Positions 47,883 through 59,115 of a stretch of 64,000 nt of DNA are shown in pieces. A program made the position numbers and the translations under genes. A model generated the notes under the pieces. It was given only the letters and a program-made list of their open reading frames with translations. It had not been told where the DNA came from and made no database searches. Position 1 is the first letter of the stretch, and every line of letters begins with the position of its first letter. This DNA is from Formicarius rufipectus (lineage: Eukaryota; Chordata; Aves; Passeriformes; Formicariidae), in NCBI GenBank assembly GCA_013399695.1, contig VXAU01003525.1:1-64000 (forward strand), given 5' to 3'.

Positions 47883-48340
47883 AATAACATGCTCCAGTAA
47901 CAAGTCAGGAACACAGAGAAGGATTTGTGTCTCTTAAATGGGTTTGGGACAGTAGCATGTAACTTTCTCGTTTTATTTTAAGTTCTGGTCTGCCCCTCTT
48001 CCACAGTCATCACTTTATTCCATGGAGGGGTGCCACAGAAAGCTCTTTACTCACTGTACAAAGAGGAGTGATCCGCTCTCAGCCCTCTTTTTAATTCTTT
48101 GAGAGTAGACAAAGCAGAAAAGAACTGACAGAAGCAGCATGAACAATAACCTGTGCTTTCCAGAATCAGTGATGGCAACCAGGAATTGTATTGGCTGGGA
48201 TGAAGGGCAGAGGAAACAAGAAGGTGGCTTTGGAGAGGTGCCAGTGGAAGAATTTTGTCTGGGGTCTTTAAGAGATGGAAGACAGAATTAAATACTTGCT
48301 TGTGACATGCTGGGTGCAGTGGTTAAATACATCATGTTCC
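47883..48340. other. Unique sequence
   Basis: Nothing is recognised. Confidence 0.4.
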
Positions 48341-48535
48341 ATCACAGAATTGTAAGAGTCATAGAATGGTTGGGTTTGGGAGGGACCTTAAAGATCATCT
48401 CATTCCAATTCCCCTGCCATGAATGGGAACACCTTCCACTAGACCAGATTGTCCAACCTGGCCTTGGACACTTCCAGGGATGGGACAGTCACAGCTTCTC
48501 TGGGCAACCTGTGCCAGGACCTCACCTCCCTTGTA
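48341..48535 (-). mobile_element. CR1 LINE 3'-end fragment
   Basis: ATCACAGAATTGTAAGAGTC, ATAGAATGGTTGGGTTTGGG, AGGGACCTTAAAGATCATCTC, GAACACCTTCCACTAGACC, AACCTGGCCTTGGACACTTCC and TTCTCTGGGCAACCTGTGCC. About 195 bp, with a small deletion around GACCAGATTGTCC. 5'-truncated. Confidence 0.94.
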
Positions 48536-50570
48536 GCAGGAGGCACAGACACATTCCAAGTGCTCGACCAAGGGCAGGCAGGTCCGGAAGAGCCCCAGTG
48601 GGCACCCAAGTGGTTTGGTTGCTCCACACCCCATAATACCAGTCCTGTGTGAGACTCAAAACAAGTCCTGAGCACACCTTACTGACTGGAAAAGGGGGAC
48701 TCAGGGAGAATGGTCAGTGGCACTGAGGAAATGAGTAGCAGGCTACTAGATGTGCATCCTTGTTTACCACCTTTGGGAAAAGAACTGGACTTTCAGGGAA
48801 GCTTCTAGGAGAAAATTTAGGATACCTCAAAGCAAAAGATTAAATGAATTCTTTGTGGAGCACCAAGTAAGACCAATGCCCTAAATTCATCCTTCTTGCT
48901 TTCCTACTTTCTTGAATATTAGTGTAGTCTCAGGTTATGCTGCTTTTGGGTGGCAAAAGTGGCACAAGAAATTCTCACCTTCTGCTCATTCCCCTGCCTC
49001 TCAGACTGTGTCCCCTTTTACCATTCCAGGGTAAAAATTACTCCCCCTCCATCCACAAAAGAAACAAGGCAAGGCTGGCAAGACTTGATGAAAGTGGTTC
49101 CACTACCAGAGGCAGCACAGCACAAATCTGGCTCCTCACCTCACATTGCCCAAGTGCCAGACATCCCATATAGCCCAAAATACACCTGAGGGGGTTTTGA
49201 AGTTCTCCTACTGCTGTCTGACTGCAGCACTGGATTTACAAGTGTGGGGAGTTCAAAAGTTGGCAGTTTCATTTGCAAATGAGAGGCCAAAATAATCAAA
49301 ATGAACCAGAATTGGAATTGGCTAAACACTTCCCCGTGAAATGGATTTTCGAAGTGACTCTTGAACTCTTCAGTGGAAAGACAGATTCATTTTCAATGGA
49401 GTTTGATCTTGCTCTTCAGCTTCATTTGTAAGACCAATTACAGAGCATTTTGTACAACAATTACGGGCATTAAAACCACTCTGTTCCATTTGATGAATTT
49501 TAATAGTAATTGAACAGAAGAACCCATCAACTGAAAGATTGTCCAATCAAGTATGCCCACACACTGAACTCTAATTTCCACTTCACAAATGTGTAATGCC
49601 ATTCACAACTACCAAAATGTCCTCTCCCCACCAACACCCAAACAGATTCTTGAGGATTTGCTCCAAAACAACTTTGTTCCCTGAGGCTCTAAGTACACAA
49701 AAACACATTGACCACAGTCCTGTGGTAATTCCTGCATACAACTTTGTCCTGCAAAGCACCCTGGAGCTCATACTTGGACGGGGCATTCACAGAGTCCTGG
49801 GGGCTACATCTGTTTGTGGGAAGCACCCTACAAATCCCCCTCTTTGTGAAGAAAGGCATTTTTGGATGATGCCCTATGAGGAGCTTTGTAGGAGATTGTA
49901 AGAGCTGGGTGGCTGCTTTGTGTCAGTGTAGGGAATGGAGTCCATCCTTAGCACTGGATCAGTCATTTACATTTGAATTCGGTTCAGATTCTTCCCTTGC
50001 AAAGGAAGAACGTGCAGAATCGTGGGCACAAGAAATACAATTATTTGATTATGAAGAAAAAAACCCTCCCAGGCATTAAGGAATAGATATTTGGGCTAGA
50101 AAAGTCCTGATGATTGCCACAAGACCCAAACAGACTCTATCTTATGTTACAAGTCCAAAACCCACAAAAGCAATGCAATGTGGCAGAGCAAAAGAGATCA
50201 AAGGCATCACCAGTGTCCTGGGACTCTGAAAGAGTGCTAATGCATTTCTTATTCTTTGTGTTGGACATTCTGTTGTTATTTTTTTCCTACTAAAGCTGCC
50301 CTTTCTGTCTGAGGTTGGCCTGTGACGTACTGACAATTCCTTGAGGGAAGTTGTGTTCTTCGTTGGATTTGCCGTAAATTAGAAGAACAAAAGAAGTATT
50401 TTGATGAACTTGCTCTCAATGGGATTTCCAAGTTTGCTTGGGAAACAAAAAGAGATTCAGAGAGTTTAGATCAGTGGGAGATAAGTGTCCAACTGTCAGA
50501 GCCTTCTTTTGAAGTGAGTTTCCCGTTGCCAGTGGTCACTACAACTCTAAGTTCAATTTAAAGACAAAAG
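48536..50570. other. Unique sequence
   Basis: No gene. 49420-49560 is AT-rich with TTTTAATAGTAATTG and may be regulatory. Confidence 0.4.
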
Positions 50571-50640
50571 ATGAAGTCCTGGCCTTTCTGAAGTCAATAA
50601 GAGTTTTATTGCTGACAACTGAGAGGCCAGGACTTCACCC
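50571..50640. repeat. Fossil palindromic repeat
   Basis: GAAGTCCTGGCCTTTC (50573-50588) and GAGAGGCCAGGACTTC (50621-50636) are reverse complements at 15 of 16 positions around a TGAAGTCAATAAGAGTTTTA centre. The wording matches an ancient repeat common in turtles, crocodilians and birds (tcctggcc..tgaagtcaatgg). I cannot name the family. Confidence 0.65.
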
Positions 50641-51389
50641 AAAATGTTTGCACAGGCACTAACTTTAGCATCTGTTGAGAGCCACATGAAATATTAATGT
50701 CCAAGAGTAAAACTGTATTGTTTTCTTGCATCTCATTCTGAACACAAAGACGACCTCGTCTCACTGGAAAATCACCACTCTCCTATGAAAAGCGTATCGT
50801 TTCAGTATTCTGTATTTCTGTACTTTGTGCAAGTCGATCAGTCAGCGGGTGCAAAGTTCTGCAGAAGAAGCTCAGCTTTACCAAAGGGTCTGCAGAGAAC
50901 CTCTCTATAGTAACAAACCTATCCCAGCTTCTGAAATGTAGGAAAAAACAAACCTGGCATAAATCAAATTTTTTTCAAAGCTTCTGCCCCTCTTTCCTCC
51001 CAGATGGAGGCAATATCCAAAAAAGCAAGACCTGAGGAGAGTAGAGAGTTGGTAGGGAATGGGGGCAGATAAATGGGAAGATACTCAGCGGGATTTGTTT
51101 GAAAATGTACCATGCAAATTTAAAGGGCAGAGAATTTTTCCCTGCTTGTTTCTTGATCCCCTCCCCCTTTCAAACATCATCTCTTATTTGTTTCATTTTA
51201 TGCATTTTAGTGTTTCAGTTCCTGGCTGCTGAACTGGGTTTTTTCACCCTTTGCACACCATTACAATACTGCCTGCCTTCCTCTGGCCACACTCTGGGTT
51301 GTAATAATAATAATAAAAAACTGGACCTGATTTTAATTTGTGTAATGTTTTTGTTAAAAAAAATAAAAACTCAACAGCCTAATTAGGAA
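50641..51389. other. Unique sequence
   Basis: It contains a short AAT run (51301-51316). No gene is seen. Confidence 0.4.
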
Positions 51390-51560
51390 ACTCGTTAAGT
51401 GGCTGCAATTCAAATATAATTCTATTAAATTCTCCCTGTAAAGTTAATGTTACAGACTTTTTAACAGATGTTTTAATTAGACATTGTTATTAAAGGGAAT
51501 ACTGTAGAAATTAAAAGCGGGTCCTAAATGTGTTAACAAAGACACTTTTCTTGCATGGCA
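51390..51560. promoter_or_regulatory. Candidate conserved non-coding element
   Basis: GCCTAATTAGGAAAC (with palindromic CCTAATTAGG), TCTATTAAATTCTCC, TGTTTTAATTAGACATTG. A short motif-rich AT island. Confidence 0.3.
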
Positions 51561-51608
51561 TTGATGGTGGCAGAAACATTAGCAGAGAGATTTTGGCAGC
51601 AGGTCATG

Positions 51609-51625
51609 AAAAAAAAAAAAAAAAA
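51609..51625 (+). repeat. Poly(A) tract, A17
   Basis: No AATAAA precedes it. Confidence 0.9.
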
Positions 51626-52840
51626 GAGATGTGTTAAAGGAAAGATGCATTAAGAGATATGCACTGCTCAGCTGCTATGAGAGAAGGGTTCATTTCACAT
51701 CCAGCACCACCTCGGGCCATTGCCTGAGCTGGGAAGGCAGTCGGGAAGATGCTCCAGCCCAGTGCTAATGGCACCACGGGAGGAGCACCACAACCAGCAC
51801 AGGCACTAATCAGGACAAGGGATTTGCTTGTGAGGAACTTGCAGCTTCCAGGATTTCCAAGGAAGCACCTGTCTCACTAGTTTTTGAGGTTTCACCTGCT
51901 GTCCCTACTGTTTGGGGGTGTTCTGGTGGAATCTCTTGGAATCGAGGAACGGTAGAGGAGTCACATTTTTGCAAGATGAGTTTGCTCTGAGCCCCTCTCA
52001 CTACAAAGGCTGGGATGGCAAGTGTGGCAGTCTTGGAAATGAGAGAATAAAATAACCTCACAACTATATTTTTGAAGAAGGTTTAAGCAAACTGCATGAG
52101 AGGTTTAAGCATATTGCAAAAGGATCCTTATGAGGCATTTTCTGAGATTTGTGACACTGGGATTGAATTGCAGATGGAAAAGGTGACAAACTGGCCAGGC
52201 TTCAAAACCAGTCCCTGTTTGCTGGGGACTGTGACATTTGCAAGCCCACAGTTCCCCACTTCTGCTGGGTCAGGCCACCAAGAAACCTGCCCAAGGCCAA
52301 CAGGAGCAGTTCATTGCTTCATCTAATCCTAATGACTCCTGCAAGGCACTGTCATTTTGTGGGACTGCTGTTCTAACCTGGCATCAGTGCTCCCTGAGTG
52401 CCACAATCTACTGATCAGAGCCCTTCCAGAGACTGATTCAAAGCAGTCTTGGTCAGAAAGAGAGCATAGAGGACAAATAGCCTGTTGCATGTCTTGTGCT
52501 GAATGCTGTGAACACTGACATTGGTCTGGAGATAATCAGTTTGGACCACAGGAGAAAGGGCATGGGGTCCTCAGGAGGCTGCTTGACTTAATGTCTCTGC
52601 TCCAAAGCAGGACCATTTCTACCTAAAACATTGTAGCAAACATGCACCAACCAGCTCTGTTGTATCGCTTCACTTACAGACTATTTCTGAAGTATTTATC
52701 TAGTTAATAATAGACCTTGTCTTCTTTTCCTGTAGGCACCTTCCACTCCTAATCTTCACAGCTCTTGAAAGAGTCAAGAGCTGCAGTTGGCACTGGTGGA
52801 GGTACCATTTTTGCAAAGCTTTTCAGGTGGACTTTGCTGC
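51626..52840. other. Unique sequence
   Basis: No gene or interspersed repeat is recognised. Confidence 0.4.
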
Positions 52841-52941
52841 TTTTTTTTTTTTTTTTTTGGTTTTGTTTGGTTTTTTGTTTTGTTTGGGTTTTTTTGGGTT
52901 GGTTTTTGTTTTGTTTTGTTTTGTTTTTTGTTTTTTTTTTT
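52841..52941 (-). repeat. T-rich tract with TTTTG units
   Basis: T18 is followed by TTTTG/TTTGG variants and ends in T12. On the minus strand it is an A-rich (CAAAA)n-like tract. No polyadenylation signal lies upstream on the minus strand, so I treat it as simple sequence. The Phe- and Lys-rich frames over it are artefacts. Confidence 0.9.
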
Positions 52942-54054
52942 AAATTCACCCAGGAGCATAAACTGCATTTCTCTTTCAGTTACCATTTTATCTCAATGTA
53001 GTGAAAAATGATACATCCCAGGGTTCCATTTCTTGTAAAAGGTCAGCTTTGTGCTGCCCAGCACCTATGAAGTGCTGAGAGGGTTAAACCCGGGCTCTTC
53101 TGAGAATTTTGGTGAATAATGGAAGGAAAAGTGGTGGGCAGTACTGACATACAGGTTTGCAGTGCCCTCAAGGGCTTTAAGGCATCAAGCCCTAAAGACA
53201 GATCTTGGCATTGATGTCACCACCAGTCCAAGGTGGCTATTCAGGGTTTTAAGAAGTAGAAATTGCTTACAGACTGAATAGATGGACCTGACATTTTAAT
53301 GGCTTATTCCTCCCAGCCCCTTCTCATTTCTAATAGATGATGCTGCCTTTGCTTCTCAGAATTAGAAGATGGGAGCTGTTCCTGCCTGCCATGGACGTGC
53401 TCTTTGCAACATGTGGTAGGTGAGAAGGGAAAGATACTGAAGCATTGTGAGGTTAGTCAAGAACCTATGAGAACTGCAGAACAGGGTCATGCTGATCTGC
53501 TAATTAGCATTAGGCAGTGGGATAAGGATGCAGACAGGAAGATGAGCTGGCAAAGCTGTGTGAAATAGGCTAAACAATTCAAACCTATCTGAACCCCCTG
53601 ATTTCTTCTATCAGTGAGAGGAAGAACTTCTTCCTAAAAAACTAGGTGAAAATCTGATTATCACAGCTCCGAATGTTTTATCCCTGTCACCAAAACCTCT
53701 GTTGTTGCTCACTCTGAGGAGAAAAATATGAGCCTGGAGAGAAAAGACACCTGGAAAATCACATTAAAGTGATGCTATCATTGATACTAGTGAAAATTGT
53801 CAACCATTGCTTCTCCTTCTATCTACAGATTTCATTCTTTCAGCCACATTTATGCATTTATAGGCTGGAGACAAGCCAGCCTCAGAGCAGGACTTCCTCA
53901 GAGCTCAGAGGGGTTGCACCTGGCTGGTGATACCTGCCGGTGACTCTTGTGAGCATCATTCTAAGAATCCACACAACTGGGGTTTTGTGCCTTCTCTCAT
54001 ATATTTTGAAGTTTTGTTTACAGTTTATTCTTTTTTGTTATCCCTTCCCTTTAG
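52942..54054. other. Unique sequence
   Basis: No gene or known repeat. Confidence 0.4.
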
Positions 54055-54341
54055 AGATCTTTAGTTTAAAAGCAGTGCAGTAAACAGATTAATGCAGGTA
54101 GTCAAATTTTAATGATCACCCGAGTCAAGCAAACTGGAAAATCATTCCTGTACAGCTGCAATGGTGAAAGAGAGAGGTGCAAAACCCCACCAAGAGAGAC
54201 AACTGGCTAATTAACTGATGCAAAACCAATGTAAAAAACTAGAAACTAGAAAATAAATGAAAACCTGTCCAGCAATTACTTCCAATAAGGTAACATTTTC
54301 GCAATTAAAGCCATTCTAAGAACTTCACTTAATTATGTAGG
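54055..54341. promoter_or_regulatory. Candidate conserved non-coding element
   Basis: AACAGATTAATGCAGG, AAATTTTAATGATCACCC, GGCTAATTAACTGATGC, GCAATTAAAGCC and CACTTAATTATG directly precede the polypyrimidine tract. Confidence 0.33.
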
Positions 54342-54398
54342 TTTTCTTCTCTCTCTCTCTCTTCCCCCTCCCTCTTCTTCTCCTTCTCTCTCCCCTTT
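54342..54398 (+). repeat. 57-bp pure polypyrimidine tract
   Basis: Every base is C or T, with a (CT)n core near 54349-54362. Such homopurine-homopyrimidine tracts with mirror symmetry can form triplex (H-)DNA. Confidence 0.9.
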
Positions 54399-54479
54399 AT
54401 TAAAGTCCATCAGGGCTCATGATGTGTGGGAAAAGTGCTAACATTTGCAAATTGCTGGTTTATGATAAATGAATTGTGG

Positions 54480-54765
54480 AAACTCAGCCCCTTGGTTGGG
54501 GCCCGGGTAGATTGCAGAGCACCAGCATCTCCGGCTGCTGCAGCCCTGACCCTGCCTTTCCAGCCATTGATCACAACCGGTGCATAGCCATGACCACCAA
54601 ATGCATCCGTCGTAGCCGGGGGACTCGCTTTTCCCATAGTATTTCATCAGCGTTCCACACGGCGAGCGCCACGGTAACCTTTGGCACGCCGTCCTGCAAG
54701 ACTAATACCTGCAGGAGATTTCCTCCTGCCCCAGTAATCACTGCTTCAGCTGCTCCATCCTGAAA
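54480..54765. other. CpG-dense block; candidate exon or regulatory element
   Basis: About 14 CpGs in 210 bp (for example CCGTCGTAGCCGGGGGACTCG and CACGGCGAGCGCCACGG) stand out in AT-rich surroundings. A 95-codon plus frame (54476-54763) and 75-codon minus frames (54637-54410) cross it. On the minus strand an acceptor-like GGGTTTTTCAG lies at about 54761-54771, followed by about 60 open codons. No product is recognised, so I cannot decide between exon, retrocopy remnant and CpG-rich enhancer. Confidence 0.35.
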
Positions 54766-54797
54766 AACCCTTAGTCATTAACCCAGATTTGATTTTC

Positions 54798-54810
54798 AAA
54801 AAAAAAAAAA
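54798..54810 (+). repeat. Poly(A) tract, A13
   Basis: Simple sequence followed by CACCAAAAAACCC. Confidence 0.8.
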
Positions 54811-54824
54811 CACCAAAAAACCCA

Positions 54825-54900
54825 ACCCATTGATTTCAATAGTACTGGGAAGAAGGGAAAGGGTTCAGCGTGCTGGAAAATCAAACCCTAAATAATACTA
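54825..54900. repeat. Possible ancient sauropsid-type repeat
   Basis: CCCATTGATTTCAATAGTACTGG and GTGCTGGAAAATCAAACCC resemble old reptile and bird repeat wording (cccattgatttcaatgg). Diverged and unnamed. Confidence 0.4.
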
Positions 54901-56708
54901 ATGTATTTCCAGCTGTAACTTTCTACAGCTTTCCCTGCACTTTAGGCAGAAATTTACAGCAACTTTTCTGGATGTTAATCCCAGTGATCCTCAAAGATGT
55001 ATCAGGAAAGAGAGAAAAGGATATTGCAGGAGTGACACATCTCATGTGCTCCCCCAATTGCTCTTCTGTATGGCTGTGTGCCCAGAGCGCAGGAAACCTT
55101 GGAACTCCTCTGCCCCAGGGGAGGCAGATGTGCAAAGTCAGCCAGGGGTGTGGGAGACACATCGCAGGTAAAGCACAGGAGGCTGGTGGCTGCTGCCTCA
55201 GCTGGTGCTCCAGGTGGGATGCCAGCTCTGTGCAACATTTCCTGGTGAGGTCTGTGTTGACTTTAGGGACTATTTATGGTTGCAGGGAAAACACAACCGA
55301 AAGGCGCATGGGCAGCTGTGTGTCAGCTGAGATTCCTGCCCAGGGAAATTGTTTCCATTCACACTTCTGGGTCTGCAGGCAGGTCCTGATCCTACTTTAA
55401 TGAAAACATTTCCTTGAAAGTCAAGTGCATTTTTCTGACTGGCACATGGATGGGCTGTTGTCTTGGCAGAGTCTGACAGATAATGCTGAGCATGTGTAGG
55501 GAAGTGTGCACTTGTGTGTGTCAGCTCACACACACACATGCAGACACGGGAAGGAAAGGGAGAGAGGTTTTCTGGCCCAACATCAGATATGAAGCCCCCC
55601 ATCCATTAAAGAGTCTGGGTAAGAGGCAATAGTGTCCCAAAGAGACACAGAGTAATGAAGTTATGGAGAGCTGGGAAATGTTGGTATTACTTTATTATAG
55701 TGTACTGAAGAGAGTTTGTGAGCCAGTGCTCTAAGGGTTGTATTCAATAAAAAAATAATATGTCGGGTTCCCACACATTGCCACTGAAGTACCAAAAATC
55801 AATTTTAGTCATTGAATTGGACCCTAAGGTGCAGCAAAATGGGTAAGATTCACAACAGAGCAGTAAGGAAATGATGTACAGTCTTCAGATGAGGAACATT
55901 TCCCCACTTCACTTCTAGCTGTGGTTTGTGCAGAAGTAGAACTGATGGGACTCTCAGCTGCCTCATGGATTGCCCACTGACCCTGCTGACCTCCAGCCTT
56001 CTGGGGAAAATCTTTGGCCCTCTCCCACGTGCTAAAACTCTTTCAATACTGTTGAATCTGACACAAAACCGTCAGTGTTCATGGAATGGGCAAGGCTTGA
56101 TGCTATGACTGTGCTTTGGGAGGCTGCAAACACAGCTTGGCATGAGCACCAGTGGTTGCATCAGTAGTATAAACTCAGTTTGGAAAGGTAACACCTGAAA
56201 CACATCTTTGACCAACACAGGAAGGGATGTGTGGAGTAAGAAGCATGCACAGAGAGACCATCCCTGCAGATCTCAGATGTGACTGATGTGGGGAAATTGA
56301 AAATTGGTTTCAAAATGAAATTTGAATAGAAAGCTCAAAAGTGTCCAAAGAGAGAAAGGATGGGAATGCCTGGCAGATCTGGCTGGCATTTTCCAGGCAG
56401 CTCAGCTGTGAGTTCAGTGTCTGCACCAGTTCTCTCTTGTCTTTATTAGTGCTCTGAAGCACAGTGTCTGAAGCAAAAGTTATTGAATTTTCACTAAACC
56501 CTTCCTACATGCAAAAGATTTTTCTACTTTAATGTTCAAAAAAGTCCCAGTCGCAGCCACCATCTCTAACATGTGCCCATATCTTTTCTCATTATAGGCT
56601 GAGGTCCAAAACCAATACGAATTAAATAAATACCCCACTGAGAGCTGTACTTTTGAAAACGGCCTTATTGCAGTGCAGATGTGTGCTATCTAAAACCAGC
56701 TTAAATGT
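54901..56708. other. Unique sequence
   Basis: It includes a TG/CA inverted pair at 55513-55534 (TGTGTGTG and CACACACA around six bases). The 176-codon plus frame (54870-55400) is not recognised and has no splice or polyadenylation context. Confidence 0.4.
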
Positions 56709-56753
56709 TTTATTTTATATATATATATTTAAATTAAGAAAATAAAATAAAAT
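56709..56753. repeat. AT-rich low-complexity tract
   Basis: A TA run (about 56717-56729) followed by AAAATAAAATAAAAT units. Confidence 0.85.
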
Positions 56754-57300
56754 CTAAATATTATCCTGGAAGGAAGTGTATGCACTGGTGGGTGTTTGAT
56801 TTTCATTTTTCTCCCAGCATGCTCTGTCCTTTCATCCTATAATGGTTCTTCTCTATTAATCCTTCTCAAACCCCACAGGTAGAGATGCTTATTGATAGAA
56901 GGCCAACGTGTATCTCAGTTTACAAAGGCATATTAAAGGATACAAGTAACATATTTCTCTTGATGTCTTCTTATTAATGCAATTCCACTCTGAACATTTT
57001 GGCATAAGAGGCATTACCAGATGGAAGATAAAACTTCACTTTTATGGGTATTTTAAGGAAGAAAACATTTGGTTTGCATCAGTTTTAAATGAATAATATT
57101 TATTGCCCTAATGATTTGTATTTTATAAGCCGGATAACAAAAAGCACTGTCAATTACTTAGTATTTTAACAATTTTTTTTTTTTTTTTTAAAAAGTCTGA
57201 TAACATGAAGTCATTTTAAATGATCAAATGCCTTTAAAGCTAAACTGTAATAACCCAAAGTGATGGGTTGTTTACATAATAAAAATAAATAAACACTGGC
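56754..57300. promoter_or_regulatory. AT-rich unique stretch, possible element
   Basis: It contains TTCTTATTAATGC, ATGAATAATATTTATTGCCC, GTCAATTACTTAG and a T17 run at 57173-57189. Low GC may alone explain the TAAT content. Confidence 0.25.
57173..57189 (+). repeat. Poly(T) tract, T17
   Basis: T17 followed by AAAAAG; simple sequence. Confidence 0.9.
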
Positions 57301-58829
57301 CACAGCTTGGCTGTATTGATAGATTCTGTCATTTGTTGCCCCAGAGCGCAGCTCACAGCGGGCTGTGGGGAGCTCAGCGTGTTCCCATCACACACACATC
57401 AAAAGCTGTGCTCAGGGCCCGGCACACCGTGCTGTGGAGGGAAGGGGAGTCTCAGGGCTGCTTCTGGGTGGGTTTGGGGAGAAGAGCAGTAAATCCTACA
57501 AGTTTTATTTTCCCAGGACATCAGCAGGCCTCCTGAGGTTGGTAAGGCTGATCCTGTGCTTACAAAGGATGGTCGTTCTCTGATCTCTGCCCATCAATAA
57601 TTTGACTATGTTCATCTCTCTCCTCTTGTGAAGATAATTAAATTCCTTATTGTTTTTCATGCTTTTCTGGTTTGCCTTGTACTGTTGATCTTAATATTTA
57701 TTACCTTTGCAGCCATTAGGTCTGCAAAAACTCTCCAGTGGATCCAAATACGTGGCCTTTCTCCTGCAGCAGGACCTGCCTGGAGCTTGGGGCTCGCAGA
57801 GGCACAGCCTGCCCTGCCCAGCACCAGCCTCATCTCACCTGGACTCAGCACAGTGGTGTGTGTGCTCTGCAACATCAGCCTGTCCTTCAACAACACCCAG
57901 TGGAAATATTCTTAAAATTAAGGCTAAGGAAATAAAAATGTTATTAACTGTTCAAAGGGAAGGGAAATAAATTGAGTTGATTTTAGATAACTCCTCCTTT
58001 AGCACCTGAGCATGTGTGACTTTGGCTGATGCCTGAGAGGATTTGAAGTAAAGCTCTTCTGTGGCCTTTCCTCTGTCACACAGGACCTGCAGAAGGGACT
58101 ACAGTGACACCAGCGACAGCAGCACTGGTGGACTTCATTTCTGAGACTGGTTCTGTAAAGAGCGGGACCAGACTGCCAAGAGATTTTAGAAGGGAAGGGG
58201 CTCCATTATTTTCTTTTTCCTCTTGTAAAACTCCAGCCCTTTGCAATGACAACCATTTCCAGTAAGAGCCAGATTTACAAATTCTCAGTACTTGGGATGG
58301 TACTGAGAATGGTGCAAACCTCATCCCTATGAAGGTCTTTGTGTGCTTTCAGATACCTTGAGAGCTTCTTTGATTCAGAGTTAGAGCATGACTTTGGCAA
58401 GATAATGAGGGAAAATACCCATTTTCTCTCCTGTGGTGGTAGAAATATTTGCAATCCTGTTTATATTGATGACAATCCCAATCCATTTGTACCCTGGCTT
58501 TGTGGAATTCACATGCCAAGGGACCAGCCTCCCCTTCCTCCTGGATGTCACACGAGTAGATGGGGTATGAGGAGCTCCAAATCTTGAAGTATTTTGTATA
58601 CAAGCATGAAAAACAGTTTCCATGCTCCTCAGGTGACCTTTCAAAGGTGTGCTAGTTCTGCTGGAAGTTGTCTCTGCCTGAGCAGGTAGATGGATACCTG
58701 GCTTCCTGTTGTCATGCCTGTTTTCCCCCATTCTCTCCTGATCCAACCTCAAGGGTGAGATGATGGTTCCCATTTTGGAGACTGGAGGGAGGGGAAAAGG
58801 ATGCCGTCAACGCTGGCTGTGTTAAGGTT
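57301..58829. other. Unique sequence
   Basis: The first part (57300-57540) is GC-richer with several overlapping plus frames. No product is recognised. The 130-codon minus frame 58381-58773 is also unrecognised. Confidence 0.4.
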
Positions 58830-59115
58830 CTGTTGGAATAACATCAGATTTACTCTGACATATTCCATGGGACTTAATATTGATTTCCAAATAATCCAGA
58901 ATGCTGTTTTTATAAACAATTAAAGGCAGGGGAAGGCGTTGTTTTTGGAAGCTCTTCTATGTACAGTAAGGCTTTATTTCTGCTTGTTTTGAAGTGCGGC
59001 ACGTCTTTCAAAAAATGCTGTTCAGGAAACATCTGCTGTCAATTAAGGAGTAACACATTAAGGCATATTAAAGTGCACCCTTATTAGTGTTTCAGCAATA
59101 AAAAGAAAGGTTTTC
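58830..59115. promoter_or_regulatory. Strong candidate conserved non-coding element
   Basis: GACTTAATATTGATTTCC, AAACAATTAAAGGC, AAGTGCGGCACGTC, TGTCAATTAAGGAG, ACACATTAAGGC and CCCTTATTAGTG. AT-rich with isolated CpGs and no repeats. Inferred. Confidence 0.38.

Noticed and set aside
52841..52941. Minus-strand A-rich tract as a retrocopy tail
   Set aside because: No AATAAA upstream on the minus strand and a regular TTTTG structure; simple repeat is enough.
54480..54765. Resemblance of a minus-strand translation (GAAEAVITGAGG) to a Y-box protein segment
   Set aside because: Only a few residues agree and the agreement stops at once; not enough to call a Y-box pseudogene.
54870..55400. 176-codon plus-strand open frame
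   Set aside because: No recognisable domain, no start or splice context, begins in a scrap of old repeat; overlapped by minus-strand frames.
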